Notes: generated from the sequence alone by a model not told the origin. A DNA stretch of 64,000 nucleotides from Topomyia yanbarensis (GCF_030247195.1 NC_080670.1:32040497-32104496), one strand, 5' to 3'; counted from the first letter of the stretch, positions 39,101 through 48,771 are shown. Translations and numbers: made by a program.

Positions 39101-40057
39101 TAATAAAATTGAAAAATAACTACCATATCCACTAGACAAAACGTTCCATGGCGACATGACCGGAAACTCTAGTGATATGGGGTAACTCTCTCCCTGTCAG
39201 AATGTGATCCGTACACCGAAAACTAAAGATCAGAATGACGGTCCGTGAATATATAAATCGCCGCAGGGTTTCAAAATCCAATTTATACACGCGAAGTCAC
39301 ATACACGCGAGCACACGGGACAAACACGTCAACATACGAACGCTTAAGCCCTTCGCGATCATCTACGCACACCTATGCCCGCGATCGCGTAAACTTGATA
39401 ACACTGCGGCAATTGTGTGAACGTTTTAGTACTTACGAAGTTACAAACGCGATCTCAAACGCAAACCCGCAAATGCGCGATCATGAATCGGTCACGTCTG
39501 GAAATCTTTAACCTTTATTCTAGCAATTTAGGTCCATACATTCAGTTGGACCAATCAAAAAAAAAAAATAAAGCTCATATCCACTAGACCACGCGTTCTA
39601 CGACGACATGATTGGGATCTCTAATGATATGGAAGAGCCCACTTCCTTCTGGAATCTGAACCGTACACAAAAAATTAAGTATCAGATTCACGGTCCGCGC
39701 GCGATCATTCTAGAACACACGCGAATATGCGAAAGGCACACGGTTATGAAATAGAATTTATGCACGCGAAGTTACACGTTAGCACACGCGACATACAAAC
39801 GCACACGCGATCGAGCACATTAACGTACAAATATTCGAGCCCTTCGCGATGATACACGCGATTCCGAGTCCCTACGCCCGCACATGCCTGAACCGTACAA
39901 AGAATATCACATTCAGAATCACGGCCCGCTACAATTGGCCTATTGCAGTGTTTTATTGGGCGACATTGCCTGTCTCGTCTGCAAATTGTAGTATGTGATT
40001 CTGACGGGGAGCCCTTCCGAGAACCTAGCTCTACAGCTCCAGTAGGACAACTCTTGG

Positions 40058-40090
<33 letters not shown>

Positions 40091-41981
40091 AAAGTCGTGC
40101 AAGTGGCAAATTTGGGAGATTTTTGTTGACGTTGTACATTATCCTAGTTTTAAACATGAGAGATCGTTTTTAAAACAGTCGTAAATCTGTTATAAATTTA
40201 TCCTTAATTTGTCAGTGAAATTTTTGCCTCTTTTAGACAAGTCTAAAGAATTTTAATATATAATATTAATTTAATACAATATCAATATTCACTAATTTTA
40301 CGCAAACTGCAGAAAATTTTCTAACTTGGCAAATTTGTAATTGGTACAATTTATATAACGTATACTGCATTATTACAAAACTGTAAATTTGTTATTTTAC
40401 CTCGCGTTTGTGCACATAACATTTTTGCTTTCGAATAAATTTAGTAAATAGGATTCAGCTTCAAAATTGTCCCTTGTTTTAGTAACATAACTTATTTATC
40501 GGGATTGAAAATAATTAACCGAACGTTTAAATTATTTTCAATCGGCTTTGAAGGCGGTTGCTTTGACTTGGTGGACATTAGTGTATACGCAAAATTATGA
40601 AGGTCTCACGTGGCTTCTTGTGGAAGCACAACGTAACACATTCTTGTCGGACAGAAAATAAAACAATCAGCTGAACATTTTTCGCTTTTTTTTTCGTGCA
40701 GCATTACAGCAGTCAATTTTTATGTCCTGCTCCATTTTAAAAGCGTGGTTGTTAGCAGCACATTGATTTTTCTGGATAATATCCCACTCTTCATCATTAG
40801 TAGAATTTTCCACCACATTTTTTTCCACGCAGATGCTGTTGGGTTCGTTTTGTTTTCAGTTTCCCGCATCAAATAAAGTAATTAGGCAGCAAAGGGAAAT
40901 ATGCGAGCCGTTCCATTTCAATCCGGCCTGTTTGGTTGAATTTACGAACTATAATTGTATGGGCAGAAACGAGACCAACCAACCCACCTCCCAACCCATG
41001 TTCTCGGTTGCTAGTAGCGCCTTAAGGCCAAATGAACGGTAAACAATTTTACAATTTTACGTTATTCCTGCAGCCAGAGTCAGGATCTTTCTACGATAGC
41101 GAAGGATGTTGAAATTTGGCACACTTTCACACACACACAAACTTTGAAACGTGATTCTGCTCCTCGGTTGGCGATAATAGGAGCGCCATAAATGACACTG
41201 CCAATAAAATGTACTAGCCAAATTTTGTGTTCCTGTAGTAATAGAAGTCATAAGGAAAATTGAATCGCTTTCGCCAGTTTCCGAAGACGGGCAGTGGCTT
41301 CTAACTTTTTTTTTGGTTTCACCCCTTCGAATAAAAGTTTTATCGACACTTTGCTTGGCGTGCGCTTGCTGGCCAAAATGGATACCCTGAAGTTGGATAA
41401 ATTGAATTGGCTAAAGTACGTTAGTGTAAGTGATCAACCCTATTAATGAAAGCGCCGGGAAAACGTCTGTTTGCTCGGCTTGGGAAGGGAACCCTTGACG
41501 CCATCAAGTGCGATTCAAACATCACGTTCGAAACGATATGAAAAGCTACATCATAGAAGAAGCATGACTTCTAGTTCAATAGCAATTCTCGAATCACGTT
41601 TTAACCTTTTGTGTGTCGGAATTGAGTTCTTACTGAGAGGGCATAGTAATATGATAGGGTGAATTAGACGTAATATTTTGCTACTCACCATCAGAATATC
41701 CGTCTCGCCGCATTCGTTTGGTTCCAGCTTGGAAGGCAGCCTGAATTCCGAGAATACGATCTGGAAGAATCAAAAATAGATAATATACAGTCAACAGCGG
41801 AATTGGTCCGACGATCATTCCGACTAACTAACCTGAATACGTTCGAGACCCTGACCGACAAACTCGTACTGGTAGCAAATCGCCGAAGGGAATAGACCGG
41901 AATGCTTCGAATGGGACGGTGCTATGCTGCCATTCCGAGCTCTGCCGGAGCTGAACACTAATCGGGTGCAGTGGGGTGATC
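21017..41981 (-). CDS. two-CUB-domain membrane protein, SOL-1-like (7 exons, 5' incomplete)
   Basis: Joining exons 41981-41833, 41760-41689, 31807-31642, 31570-31453, 31051-30962, 26256-25820 and 21195-21017 gives one frame of 401 complete residues plus stop. All introns are GT-AG and every phase matches. CUB1 (about 4-128) has the four canonical cysteines (C4, C35, C66, C89), and so does CUB2 (C143, C172, C199, C224; end about 261). N-glycosylation sequons at N16, N113, N139 and N150 fit an extracellular location. A linker (about 262-346) is rich in Gly, Gln and Thr and carries an RRR motif. One hydrophobic segment (349-364) and a 37-residue His-rich tail follow, implying a type I membrane protein. 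No LDLa domain is seen, unlike Neto. SOL-1 proteins are auxiliary subunits of glutamate receptors in nematodes. The role here is inferred from family resemblance. The signal-peptide exon is missing. Confidence 0.75.
21640..21830 (+). repeat. repeat with conserved peptide remnant, copy 1
   Basis: Plus-frame remnant EEDIKNAMASVQDGT, then ECTTSIPHSGNDEDTEE and a stop. It matches the minus-strand remnant at 44.93-45.26 kb closely at nucleotide level ('cggaatgcacaacttcaatt' in both). It is probably the end of an ORF from an unidentified transposable element, and it lies in the last intron of the CUB gene. Confidence 0.5.
21831..23394. other. intronic unassigned sequence
   Basis: Intron DNA of the CUB gene. 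AT-rich, with short frames lacking motifs. Confidence 0.4.
23395..24850 (+). mobile_element. R retroposon, old diverged copy (R5)
   Basis: It shares the characteristic words of R in the same order and repeated: 'cgcgaatatgcaaa', 'acacggttata', 'cacgcgaagtta', 'cacgcgatcaaacacgtt', 'gagcccttcgcgata', 'gcgatcatgaatc'. It is heavily diverged. Ends are approximate and no target duplication was recognised. Confidence 0.55.
24851..25819. other. intronic unassigned sequence
   Basis: Contains a 112-codon plus frame (25281-25619) without a recognised motif, antisense to the CUB gene. Not called as a gene. Confidence 0.35.
25820..26256 (-). CDS. CUB gene exon: end of CUB2 and low-complexity linker
   Basis: 437 bp. 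It encodes the third and fourth CUB2 cysteines (CDENSASDYVEFSNF, YCGLRRD) and the closing motif GTGFRALYAF. A linker follows with GGPSGGSGGGG, a Gln-rich PQQQQHQQQQQ stretch, a Thr-rich stretch and HSRRRASGG. Acceptor ACGCCAG, donor G|GTGAGT. Plus-strand frames here are shadows. Confidence 0.88.
26925..27880 (+). pseudogene. non-LTR retrotransposon ORF1 fragment, copy B
   Basis: Decayed relative of the ORF1 at 33.7-34.3 kb. Recognisable pieces in plus frames are EQLIKVKMKL, VSHIQLHHMRHVVLIH, FVRYDLQHDVEYE, RTCTDYIKSF and NFFSG. In-frame stops occur after 'cattcaactttttga' and 'caaattcactag'. The downstream 'aggcgaatgacccc' near 27855 resembles the 3' tail of the SINE at 33.1 kb. It lacks the R insertion present in copy A, so it shows the ancestral state of that site. 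The family resembles mosquito LINE ORF1 (gag-like) proteins. Confidence 0.6.
28189..29189. mobile_element. 1.0-kb TIR element with TA target duplication
   Basis: The left end reads GGGGGACCCGGGTCTATT. The reverse complement of the right end reads GGGGAACCCGGGGCTATT. Both are bordered by TA (28187-28188 and 29190-29191). Further internal echoes of the TIR lie at 28222-28236 and 28556-28576. No transposase is present. It is a non-autonomous DNA transposon in the 4.7-kb CUB intron. Confidence 0.7.
28729..28753 (+). repeat. solo end of the GGGTGATGAGCC TIR family
   Basis: TA followed by GGGTGATGAGCCCATTT matches the left TIR of the element at 48842. The partner end is not visible downstream, so this is a truncated copy inside the 28.2-29.2 kb element. 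Confidence 0.45.
29650..29742 (-). repeat. possible tRNA-related SINE fragment
   Basis: On the minus strand a box-B-like GGTTCGAGTCT (29685-29675) follows a box-A-like GCGTAATGCGCTAGCG. Spacing is plausible but no tRNA fold was established. Confidence 0.3.
30193..30600 (+). mobile_element. R retroposon, 5'-truncated copy (R3)
   Basis: Carries the 3' half of R: 'cacggttataaaatagaatt', 'cccttcgcgatgatacac', 'aattggcctaaggcagtgtt', ending 'gtaggacaattctcggaaaaa'. It is flanked by an imperfect 17-bp target duplication, ATTTTCTTAACCTCTGA (30176-30192) and ATTTTCATAACCTCTGA (30601-30617), as expected for target-primed reverse transcription. Confidence 0.75.
30962..31051 (-). CDS. CUB gene exon: centre of CUB2
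   Basis: 90 bp encoding CNYFFYGDPLDYVLIRF followed by TYFDIEGIA, the second-cysteine strand and the acidic loop of CUB2. The donor GTAAGA opens a 4,705-bp intron containing a LINE fragment, a TIR element and an R retroposon. Confidence 0.92.
31453..31570 (-). CDS. CUB gene exon: start of CUB2
   Basis: 118 bp. It encodes a short inter-domain stretch, then the first CUB2 cysteine and GWIQSPNFPGAYP, the classical 'G.I.SPNFP..YP' opening of a CUB domain. Acceptor CCCAACAG, donor GTTAGA. Confidence 0.92.
31642..31807 (-). CDS. CUB gene exon: end of CUB1
   Basis: 166 bp encoding 55 residues with ETLCGDILPKPILSNGPRL and the closing CUB motif LLLEFRSTFNNTENKGF. It joins the previous exon without a gap in the domain. 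Acceptor TTCGCAG, donor GTAATT. It is followed by a 71-bp intron. Confidence 0.9.
31808..33130. other. intronic sequence, unassigned
   Basis: Start of the 9.9-kb intron. A GGTGGTGGTGGTGG tract lies near 31870. No exon or repeat recognised. Confidence 0.35.
33131..33313 (-). mobile_element. tRNA-derived SINE, copy 1
   Basis: On the minus strand the head GGGGACGGGCATAGCG contains box A (TAGCGTAGTTGG, within 33299-33284) and a perfect box B GGTTCGATTCC (33252-33242). It ends with the tail 'aggcgaatgaccctaaggtt' and an A/T-rich 3' end. TAGTTGTTA flanks both sides (33122-33130 and 33314-33322). It is an RNA polymerase III-type retroposon, non-coding. Confidence 0.85.
33688..34299 (+). pseudogene. 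LINE ORF1 (gag-like) fragment carrying an R insertion
   Basis: A 203-codon frame. Residues from about 12 to 118 carry the ORF1 signature also seen in copy B: EQLIKVEMEL, SHIQLHHTRHIVLITFNF, FVTKNNTQHGVDYEN and RLHDLAPRTSTDYIKTF. The middle (about 119-156) is encoded by an inserted R 3' end (CLSRLQIVV, EPFREPSSTAPVG). After it the ORF1 resumes with PWHAQRCLGGANVAE. ORF1 proteins bind the retrotransposon RNA. This one is chimeric and probably non-functional. The frame survives because 114 bp plus a 13-bp duplication and small changes happen to keep it open. Confidence 0.6.
34041..34154 (+). mobile_element. R retroposon 3' end inserted in LINE ORF1 (R4)
   Basis: 114 bp matching the last part of R (ttgcctgtctcgtctgcaaa to gtaggacaactctcg) plus an A-rich tail. 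Flanks are AATGGCGAAGTAAA (34027-34040) and AATGCGAAGTAAA (34155-34167), an imperfect target duplication. Copy B of the LINE lacks it, confirming insertion. Confidence 0.85.
34861..36119. other. intronic unassigned sequence
   Basis: AT-rich. The part at 34.9-35.05 kb resembles 37.08-37.2 kb ('aaatagataaaac' and 'gttaata'). No gene. Confidence 0.35.
36120..37570 (+). repeat. diverged direct repeat pair
   Basis: About 36160-36440 and 37250-37560 share the ordered words 'cattcttcatttcatgagctg', 'agcaacatgtatg', 'tcgatttggaacc' or 'tcgatgtggaacc' and 'ttgaaaatcagtttcaaa' or 'ttgaaaaccagtttcaaa'. They are probably ends or copies of one old element. Confidence 0.5.
36710..36935. repeat. ATCGAT-rich cluster with 31-bp duplication
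   Basis: AATCGATTTT, ATCGAT or TCGATTTT words recur about nine times. A unit starting 'catcgatttttcccggctca' is duplicated with a 31-bp period at 36823 and 36854. Confidence 0.55.
37571..38017. other. intronic unassigned sequence
   Basis: AT-rich, no gene. It is the insertion target flank of the R copy that follows. Confidence 0.35.
38037..40088 (+). mobile_element. R retroposon, full-length-looking copy (R1)
   Basis: About 2.05 kb, starting CCTCTCGCAGGTTGATGG and ending in a run of about 30 A. The perfect 19-bp duplication CTAAAGTCGTGCAAGTGGC lies at 38018-38036 and 40089-40107. No frame exceeds about 60 codons. A TATA-like TTATATAAG lies at about 38223. From about 38620 the body is three degenerate units of roughly 440 bp, each with 'gatcatgaatcggtcacgtc', 'gacatgaccgggaactcta', 'cagattcacggtccgcg' and 'cacgcgaagt'. 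It lies in the 9.9-kb CUB intron in the opposite orientation to the gene. It is non-autonomous, and the LINE that moved it is unknown. Confidence 0.8.
40108..41688. other. intronic unassigned sequence
   Basis: Rest of the 9.9-kb CUB intron. Less repetitive from about 40.5 kb, with no further exon recognised. Confidence 0.4.
41689..41760 (-). CDS. CUB gene exon: middle of CUB1
   Basis: 72 bp, phase 0 at both ends, encoding 24 residues with FSEFRLPSKLEPNECGETD, the third CUB cysteine. The intron to the previous exon is only 72 bp. The donor ATG|GTGAGT begins a 9,881-bp intron. Confidence 0.85.
41833..41981 (-). CDS. CUB gene exon: start of CUB1
   Basis: 149 bp. Acceptor TTGTTCCAG at 41982, donor GTTAGT at 41832. 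It enters with two bases of a split codon and encodes 49 residues including CTRLVFSSG and the motif ICYQYEFVGQGLERIQ, typical of the CUB strand around the second cysteine. The preceding exon must end in phase 1 and was not identified. Confidence 0.8.
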
Positions 41982-44870
41982 CTGGAACAATGGGAAACGA
42001 TCAAACTTTATGACAAATGCGAATCACAGCAGCGGTGGGTTGGATTAGGCGGGATGTCGAGAAAAGAACACCTCCCTTGAAACTGTGAGGGAGTAGCTAC
42101 ACTTCTGCTGATAATTTTGAATGTTTCCATAACTTTTTAGCAAGGCACGCTTTCCTTTTTGCAAACAGACAGCATGGTGCAATTTGCGGAAAACTTTGTA
42201 CCAAGATTAGATAATTTAATTAAAGTCCGGACGTCGTCACAGAGGGGATGCAATTTTAGCTGGCTAATATATTGCGAATCAGGCAAAAGTGGCGTGTGTT
42301 AGTTTAAACTTTTTATGGATTTCAGTCGTTTTCGCTTCAACGTCAGTTTCCAGGCGAAGAAGCTCATCTGGGTGTCATCTGCGAAAAGACTCCCGCCGGC
42401 GGGCGTGCCGGGTCAACGTTGCTAAACGAGAAAGTGAGTGAGCTGGAGTGAACGGAAATGGGACTAATTAAAATGGGTGGGAAGTTTTCGCCAAGTTTGT
42501 AACGTGTTTAGACACTCTTTGGCACTTGATATCGGAGCGGCAGCAAGTGGTTGATGTCGAACTTTGTCGTTAGGGCTTCTGTCAATGGTGCTGGCAGGGA
42601 ATGGCGTGTTAGTGGAACTAGTCAATATGTATATGACAGTTTCGTTTCGTATAAATTGAAGCATTCAGGTCTTAAAACATTTTCAACTTTTACGTCATAT
42701 TTTACGTGTCGAATTGGTCTCATCAGTATCTGGCGGACCAACTTGATCACCAGAAAGACGCTAAGTTTAATATCGAGACACTAATTACAAGCAAGCACAG
42801 TTGCGAAATCGAAATATGCTTCGACTAGCAAGCTAATGCGTTGCACTTAAGGATGTCAGTTACACAAGGAAGTAATCTATAACCCCTCATATTCACACCA
42901 TTCACCAATGTTGAAATTAACAGATCTGTGAAAATTGCTGTTCACAGACAACTCATATGTCTTCGAAATCTCAATTATATATACTAAAAACTAATATATA
43001 TCTTGTCAAATATTAGCATCCATCATCGAATTCCTGGTCTATTACGGGACCAATGATCATCGATACGTTTTGGAAACTAAACAGTCAGAAGCAATAAATA
43101 AACATGACATACCACCAACGCAAAACGAAGTAAGTGAAAAGTAGCTACCTCTGTTTACCTTAAATAGCCATCCACATCACCGGTTTGGTGAAATGTTTAA
43201 CCCCTCACCTTACCCCCGACGCTACCGAGATGACGCATGACCCCTATCTCTATCTCTTCATCTACTACTTCTGCCGAAAGTACCAGTAAGCAGGACACCG
43301 ATTACTCAACCGTAAAAATATCTGCCTTGTGTCGAAGGAATCGAAACGAGATTGCCAAACGGAGCCGACGTTATCTCGCCGCGGACTCTGTTTGTTATGC
43401 TCTCTAACCTCGTCAAACTTTTGTTGTTCGATAATAATAACCAGCGCACAGAACCGGAATAAAAATAGCAACCGTGAAGTCAGTCTCCCCCCTCTCAACG
43501 GCTGTACTGTGTTTTACGATCAAAGATTGAGTTGATGAGACAATTAAACTGTGCGAGTATCTGATAAACAAATGAACTATTTTTACCGATACATTTTATA
43601 GAAACACGGACCCCCCCCCCTGCCTTCCTCGTTCCGCGAACGACTTTTCACACCCCACCCCATTCTATTCCGTGTACCGATTGAGTCAGTAGGTATAAGC
43701 GACTCGAATCCTGCCAATTTCAAGCTGCCAAACCGGAACCCGACATACACGCGGAAATGTGGGCCGCGCCGGGGAAGTCGATTTACGTCAGCGAACGCAA
43801 CCACACACCACAAAAGCAAAAGAAGAATGGGTTGAGATTTTTTAGCGAATGTGTTGTTCTTGAAAGAAAAAGCTATTTGAATGATCCTTCTATGAATGGG
43901 GCCCCGCTCAGAGTGCGGTGAAACGGATTTTTTGAATTGCGCGTTGGAAATGTGGATGGTTGTTTTAGCAGCCGCCTTGCAAAGTAACAGAGGTCACGGC
44001 GACGAGTGTGGCGATGTGCGCGCTCAGCCGCATCGACGCGTGTGTACCGACGAATCCCAATGAACCTTGTCAAGTATTTTCCTATTTTGTACGATTCGGG
44101 GAAGTTGAGTGACCACTTCAAGACTGTTTTGGAAATTAGAGTGGCAGTTTTGTTTTCATTGCGAAACACGTCAGGTTTCTGCTTAGGAAGAGCGTTTCTG
44201 ACAGGAAGAAACGCTCCTTGAAGTCTGTTTTCTTCCGTTGATCAGGAAAATGCATCTTGAAAAATAGTTTCTTTTACAGCCGGGTTGAAACGTCGGTAGT
44301 TACTTCACTCAATTTCAATCTTAAACACTGACTATTATGAAGGAGTTTATTCTCTCATTGGAAGTATTGTTACTTGGTTGTTTCAGTCATAGTTCGGTTC
44401 CACAAGGAAGTCAGTTATGCTTCTTGATAATTTGACTATTTATGAATGCTCTAAGTAACCAATTTAAAACAGCTCAAAATAGGTTACTAAGATTGGCGAG
44501 ACTCAATGTTTATAACAGAACAAAAACTGTATTTACTATATTCCGTTACTGGATACGAGTTCTGTATTTTGAAAAATCCTACTAATACTGGAATTCCAAT
44601 AACAAGTAACAAATTAATAAATTCATATTAACAGTTCGAAACGGAATATAATATTAGTAAACAAATTGTAAACAACTTTTGAAATTGCTTCTACGAAGGG
44701 TAACGATATGAATTAACGTGTATTTTTAATTGAATTACACTCATCATAATAAATAACAACCTGTGTTACAATCTAGAATCCCATATTATTAAAAATTAAT
44801 AACACAAATAATACATGCAATTTATTGACGTCATTCGGGTAAAAAAGAGGATGTGGCAAATGATGTGAAA
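41982..44870. other. sequence upstream of the first recognised CUB exon
   Basis: It is either the preceding intron or the 5' flank of the CUB gene. No signal-peptide exon ending in phase 1 could be identified. A run of 11 C lies at about 43610-43620. 43.1-44.2 kb is less repetitive. Confidence 0.35.
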
Positions 44871-44929
44871 GTTTATGAAACCGCGGAAGGAAATGTTGAA
44901 AAACACATGTTTTTTCAGCAGCTGCGTCT

Positions 44930-45260
44930 GGCTTTGTACTTCGATGTCATCGTCGTCGCCAGAGTGTGGAATTGAAGTTGTGCATTCCGGCCCATGTGGT
45001 CGCTTGGGTGTGCGACGATCAAGTTTGCGCTTAGGAGCATTTTTTTGGATTCTTTTTTCATCATGTTTTTTTTCATTATCTTCTTCAACAACTCTTTAAA
45101 TTAATATACTGTTAATTCATACAAAATATCTGACGCGCTTTCATTCATGACGAGCACGTAATGTTTTGAACGGAGCCTTGAACTATTTAGAGGCTGATCG
45201 AATACCGGCGCCATCTTGAACAGATGCTATTGCGTCCTTTATGTTATCTTCACTTCGTTT
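44930..45260 (-). repeat. repeat with conserved peptide remnant, copy 2
   Basis: The minus-strand remnant ASVQDGAG (about 45255-45195) is separated by about 170 bp from PECTTSIPHSGDDDDIEVQ (about 45005-44935). In copy 1 at 21.64 kb the two parts are nearly contiguous, so either this copy holds an insertion or copy 1 a deletion. Confidence 0.5.
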
Positions 45261-45420
45261 TGGCCTTATGCGCACGACATTACGCACAACTTTCCTGTCA
45301 AAATAATTCGTATTTACATTATAGGAGTGACCTATAGTGTCCCCAAACGGCTGACTTATTGTACTCCCAAGGGTATAACTATTTTACCCCATTCTACTCC
45401 AACAAATAATAAATAATGAA

Positions 45421-46130
45421 TAATAAAATAATAAATTGTATATAATGATATGAAAATTGCTAATTGTTGATTATTAATTGTTAATCGTTCATTAATCGTT
45501 GATTGTTAATTGTTAATCGGTAATTGCTAATTGTTAATTGCTTATTTTTATTTGTTAATTGTTAATTTATAATTGTTAATTGTCAATTGACAATTGACAA
45601 TCGACAATTGACAATTGTCAATTGTCAATTGACAATTGACAATTGACGACAATTGACAATTGACGACAATTGACAATTGACGACAATTGACAATTGACGA
45701 CAATTGACAATTGACAATTGACAATTGACAATTGGTAATTGGTAATTGGTAATTGGTAATTGGTAATTGGTAATTGTTAATTGTTAATGGTAAGTGGTAA
45801 ATGGTAAATTGTAAATAATAAAAAATTCAAAAAATTGATTGAAAATGGTTTATAATGAATAATAAATAATAATTTAAAATATAAAAATTAAAAACAAAAA
45901 CTATAAATAATGAGTAATAAATATTGAATAATAAATAACTCAAGTAAAAAATGTAAAATAACAAATTATGAGAAATGAATAAAAATGGCAAATATAAAAT
46001 AACTGACAAATAACGAATAAGTTGCGATTATAAAATAACAAATAAATAAAAATAAATAACCAATAAGAAATTACTAATAACCAGTAACAAACCACAAATA
46101 TCAAATAAAAAATAGCGAATAACGAATAAC
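45421..46130. repeat. AATTG-based simple-sequence block
   Basis: The block grades from TAATTGT heptamers (45460-45580) to AATTGAC heptamers (45580-45735), including four 17-bp units ACAATTGACAATTGACG. It then grades to AATTGGT hexamer/heptamer repeats (45730-45775) and to AAATAA-rich sequence. C is scarce apart from the GAC units. Confidence 0.8.
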
Positions 46131-48076
46131 AATTTGTTTTTGAACGCTCCTAGCAATAATCTTTGTCTCATATTCCATGAAGTTCTGACGGAAAGGACGG
46201 ATCATATTTCACCGAAAGTCTTTACAATCGATAAATGCTTAAAAATTCATTTTCACTAGAGTGGATACACAATGTTCCTAGTTGCCGTCGCTAGTACCCT
46301 GATCAAACCTTTCCGCATATCTGGCCTAGTTAGTTTAAAGCTCGCTTTAGCTGAAATTCAATTCGGCTCAAAAACTGATGGTTTGGCAAGCAATCTGTCC
46401 CTATGGAAAGTTTTGCAATAAAGTTGGTTTTTGTGTCTCGAATTCATTCTCATCAGTAACTAGCTCCAACTTGGGGCAGGTTATGAAATAAATCCAAACT
46501 AATGCCAAAATTGGCACCGGTTTAGACTCTATATTCAAACTGTTACACAAATGGTCGATTCCGAGTGCGCTCGAAAAATTTTTGTTATAAATTTCGCCCT
46601 TTGAAAACCGAACATCGACTTTAAAATTCCTTTCATTGGTATTTCATTTTATTTATAAACTTCTAAAAAATACTTTTGCAATACACTTAATGGACCGTTG
46701 TCTTCGATTTCACGCAGTGTGTGACGCAAATCTACGGACGATGACGGTGTCGATTTCTTTTAACCTTCGCTCGTTTACTGCCGCTGTACGCATAAATGTC
46801 CCATGTGCTATGGGATTCCCTATATACATGGGACAATTTTGCGCTTTCCATCACTTTCCACACCAACAACGAATTTCGATTTACCGACATGTTTAACATT
46901 GTCTAGTGCTGCTTCAATGTTGCTTCAGCGTAATAGTCATCATTTCCACTTAATTTATGGTGCGAAAATGTTGAGTACGATTCGTCTTCTAAAATGATGA
47001 ATTTTCCAATCGTAAAGTGTTTACGCTGAAGTGTACCGAAGCAAATTGGTATTTTTTTCATGTCGTTTCGCTGCATGTTTTGGTGCACACTTACGTTTAT
47101 GGTAAATTATGTTTTTTTTTTCTTCCTAATGCAGTGGACAGCTAAGTTTGAAATACTAAATTTTAGCGCCAATTGGTGTGTTGAATGTTCAACCTTGCTT
47201 TTGACACTTGACAGCACATTTTCTAGAACTCGGTTTTGATGGGTTGACCCCATTTCCTTTTTACTTTCAGGCTTTTCACCACCACGATAATTATCATTGG
47301 CGGTTGTACAATAGCCGTAAAGGATGAAGCCTAATTATACACTTAGTAACGGCATATTTTAATATACCAGCTCTTCCATGCAAAGGCATAACGTTTAAAG
47401 GTTTGATTCAAAAACCGTATTTAAGAAAAAGAATTTTTAAGTAGGATTTTTTTTAATAGGCCCAAGATGAAGCTGTCGAATTACACAGAAAGTTCTTTGT
47501 GTGGCAAGCGATCTGTAGATGTGTCAAAATAAGCCAGCTTTTTTTATTAAATCTGGAACCGTCTAGCTCCAAAAGTGACTTCTTCAGATCTCATGAAGGT
47601 CTGAGACTAGCTTTGTACTACTTTTGATTTTCCTGCTTTGCTTTGCCGCCGATGGATCAAAAGCCTTTGTCATTGTGTTTATTATATTCATTACGCATTA
47701 TAAGCATGTCGTTTGCAATTTGCATTTAACCCAATTATGGAAACGTGTTTATTAGGGAAAATGGAAATGATCCTTGAAGTGTTAATAAGAAGTAATACTC
47801 CCGGTGGCCGGCTGTTTGGAGTTCGAATTGCTCGTTTCGAATCATCGGAAATTGATCGGGAGCTACTTTCGTACATATTGCTAAGATCATATGGTCTAAA
47901 GATAGATACCTCTATTTTATTCCACGTGGCTTTATTCTTCTATGTAACGCCCCGCGGAAGAACTAATAAAATGCTTACTCCCAAGTATCATACAATTGGT
48001 TCAATATGCAATTTCAACAGGCTTTGACCAGTCATGCGAAACTCACGGCGGTCAAATAAGCTAAGCTAAGATATTG
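46131..48076. other. unassigned sequence
   Basis: No gene supported. The 104-codon frame at 47713-48027 has no motif. Confidence 0.35.
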
Positions 48077-48567
48077 CGGAGAACTCTAGGAGAACTCACT
48101 CTCAAAATTGAAAATCTGAATCGCGACCACTCATAAATTTGCAAATTACCACACGGTTGTGCAATACAATTGACATACGCTCAGTTAAATACCCACACGC
48201 GAAATAAAAATGCTAACGCGATCAAACACGTTCACATAAAAACGCTCGAGCCCTTCACGATAATTCATGGATACGTACGCCTGTAATTCTGCTGTCATGA
48301 AAACGATCCTGTGATTAAGGGGACGTATTAGCACCTACAAGTTTAAAAGCGCGGTCTCAAACGAAAACATATAAACGCTCGTTTCCACGCGATCATGATG
48401 TCTCCACATCACCACATCGGAATATCATAATCGATATCACAATCAAAATCACAACCCGACGTAGCCGGCCTTAAGCAGTGTTTTAGTGGATATTTCCAGT
48501 CTCGGTTGCAATTGTGATACGGGGATAGCTCTACAGCTCCAGTTGCACCACTCGCGAAAGAAAAATG
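48077..48567 (+). mobile_element. R retroposon, diverged 5'-truncated copy (R6)
   Basis: Contains 'gagaactctagga', 'ccacacggttgt', 'cgatcaaacacgtt', 'cgctcgagcccttcacgata', 'ccttaagcagtgtttta' and ends 'tagctctacagctccagttg' and 'cgcgaaagaaaaa'. No target duplication was recognised. Confidence 0.6.
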
Positions 48568-48771
48568 TCTCAATATTATTTTATTCAAATTTTTAGTAGG
48601 CCACCTGCAGTAGGCTTCGAGCAGCGTTTGGCAAGGAACATTTTTCGGGTTTTCCTGAAACATGCTTCCACCGTACATTCTAATAGAACAAGCGATCACG
48701 GTCGCCATGTTTTGTAGAACGTACATTCTACGGCTGATTATTTTTGTAGTAATTCAGTTCATGGAATTCTC

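Noticed and set aside
43583..43819. Possible signal-peptide exon (LLWCVVAFADV) for the CUB gene
   Set aside because: The frame starts with TTG, not ATG, and no phase-1 donor fitting the next exon was found.
44875..45099. 74-codon plus frame
   Set aside because: It lies antisense to the repeat remnant that matches 21.64-21.83 kb.
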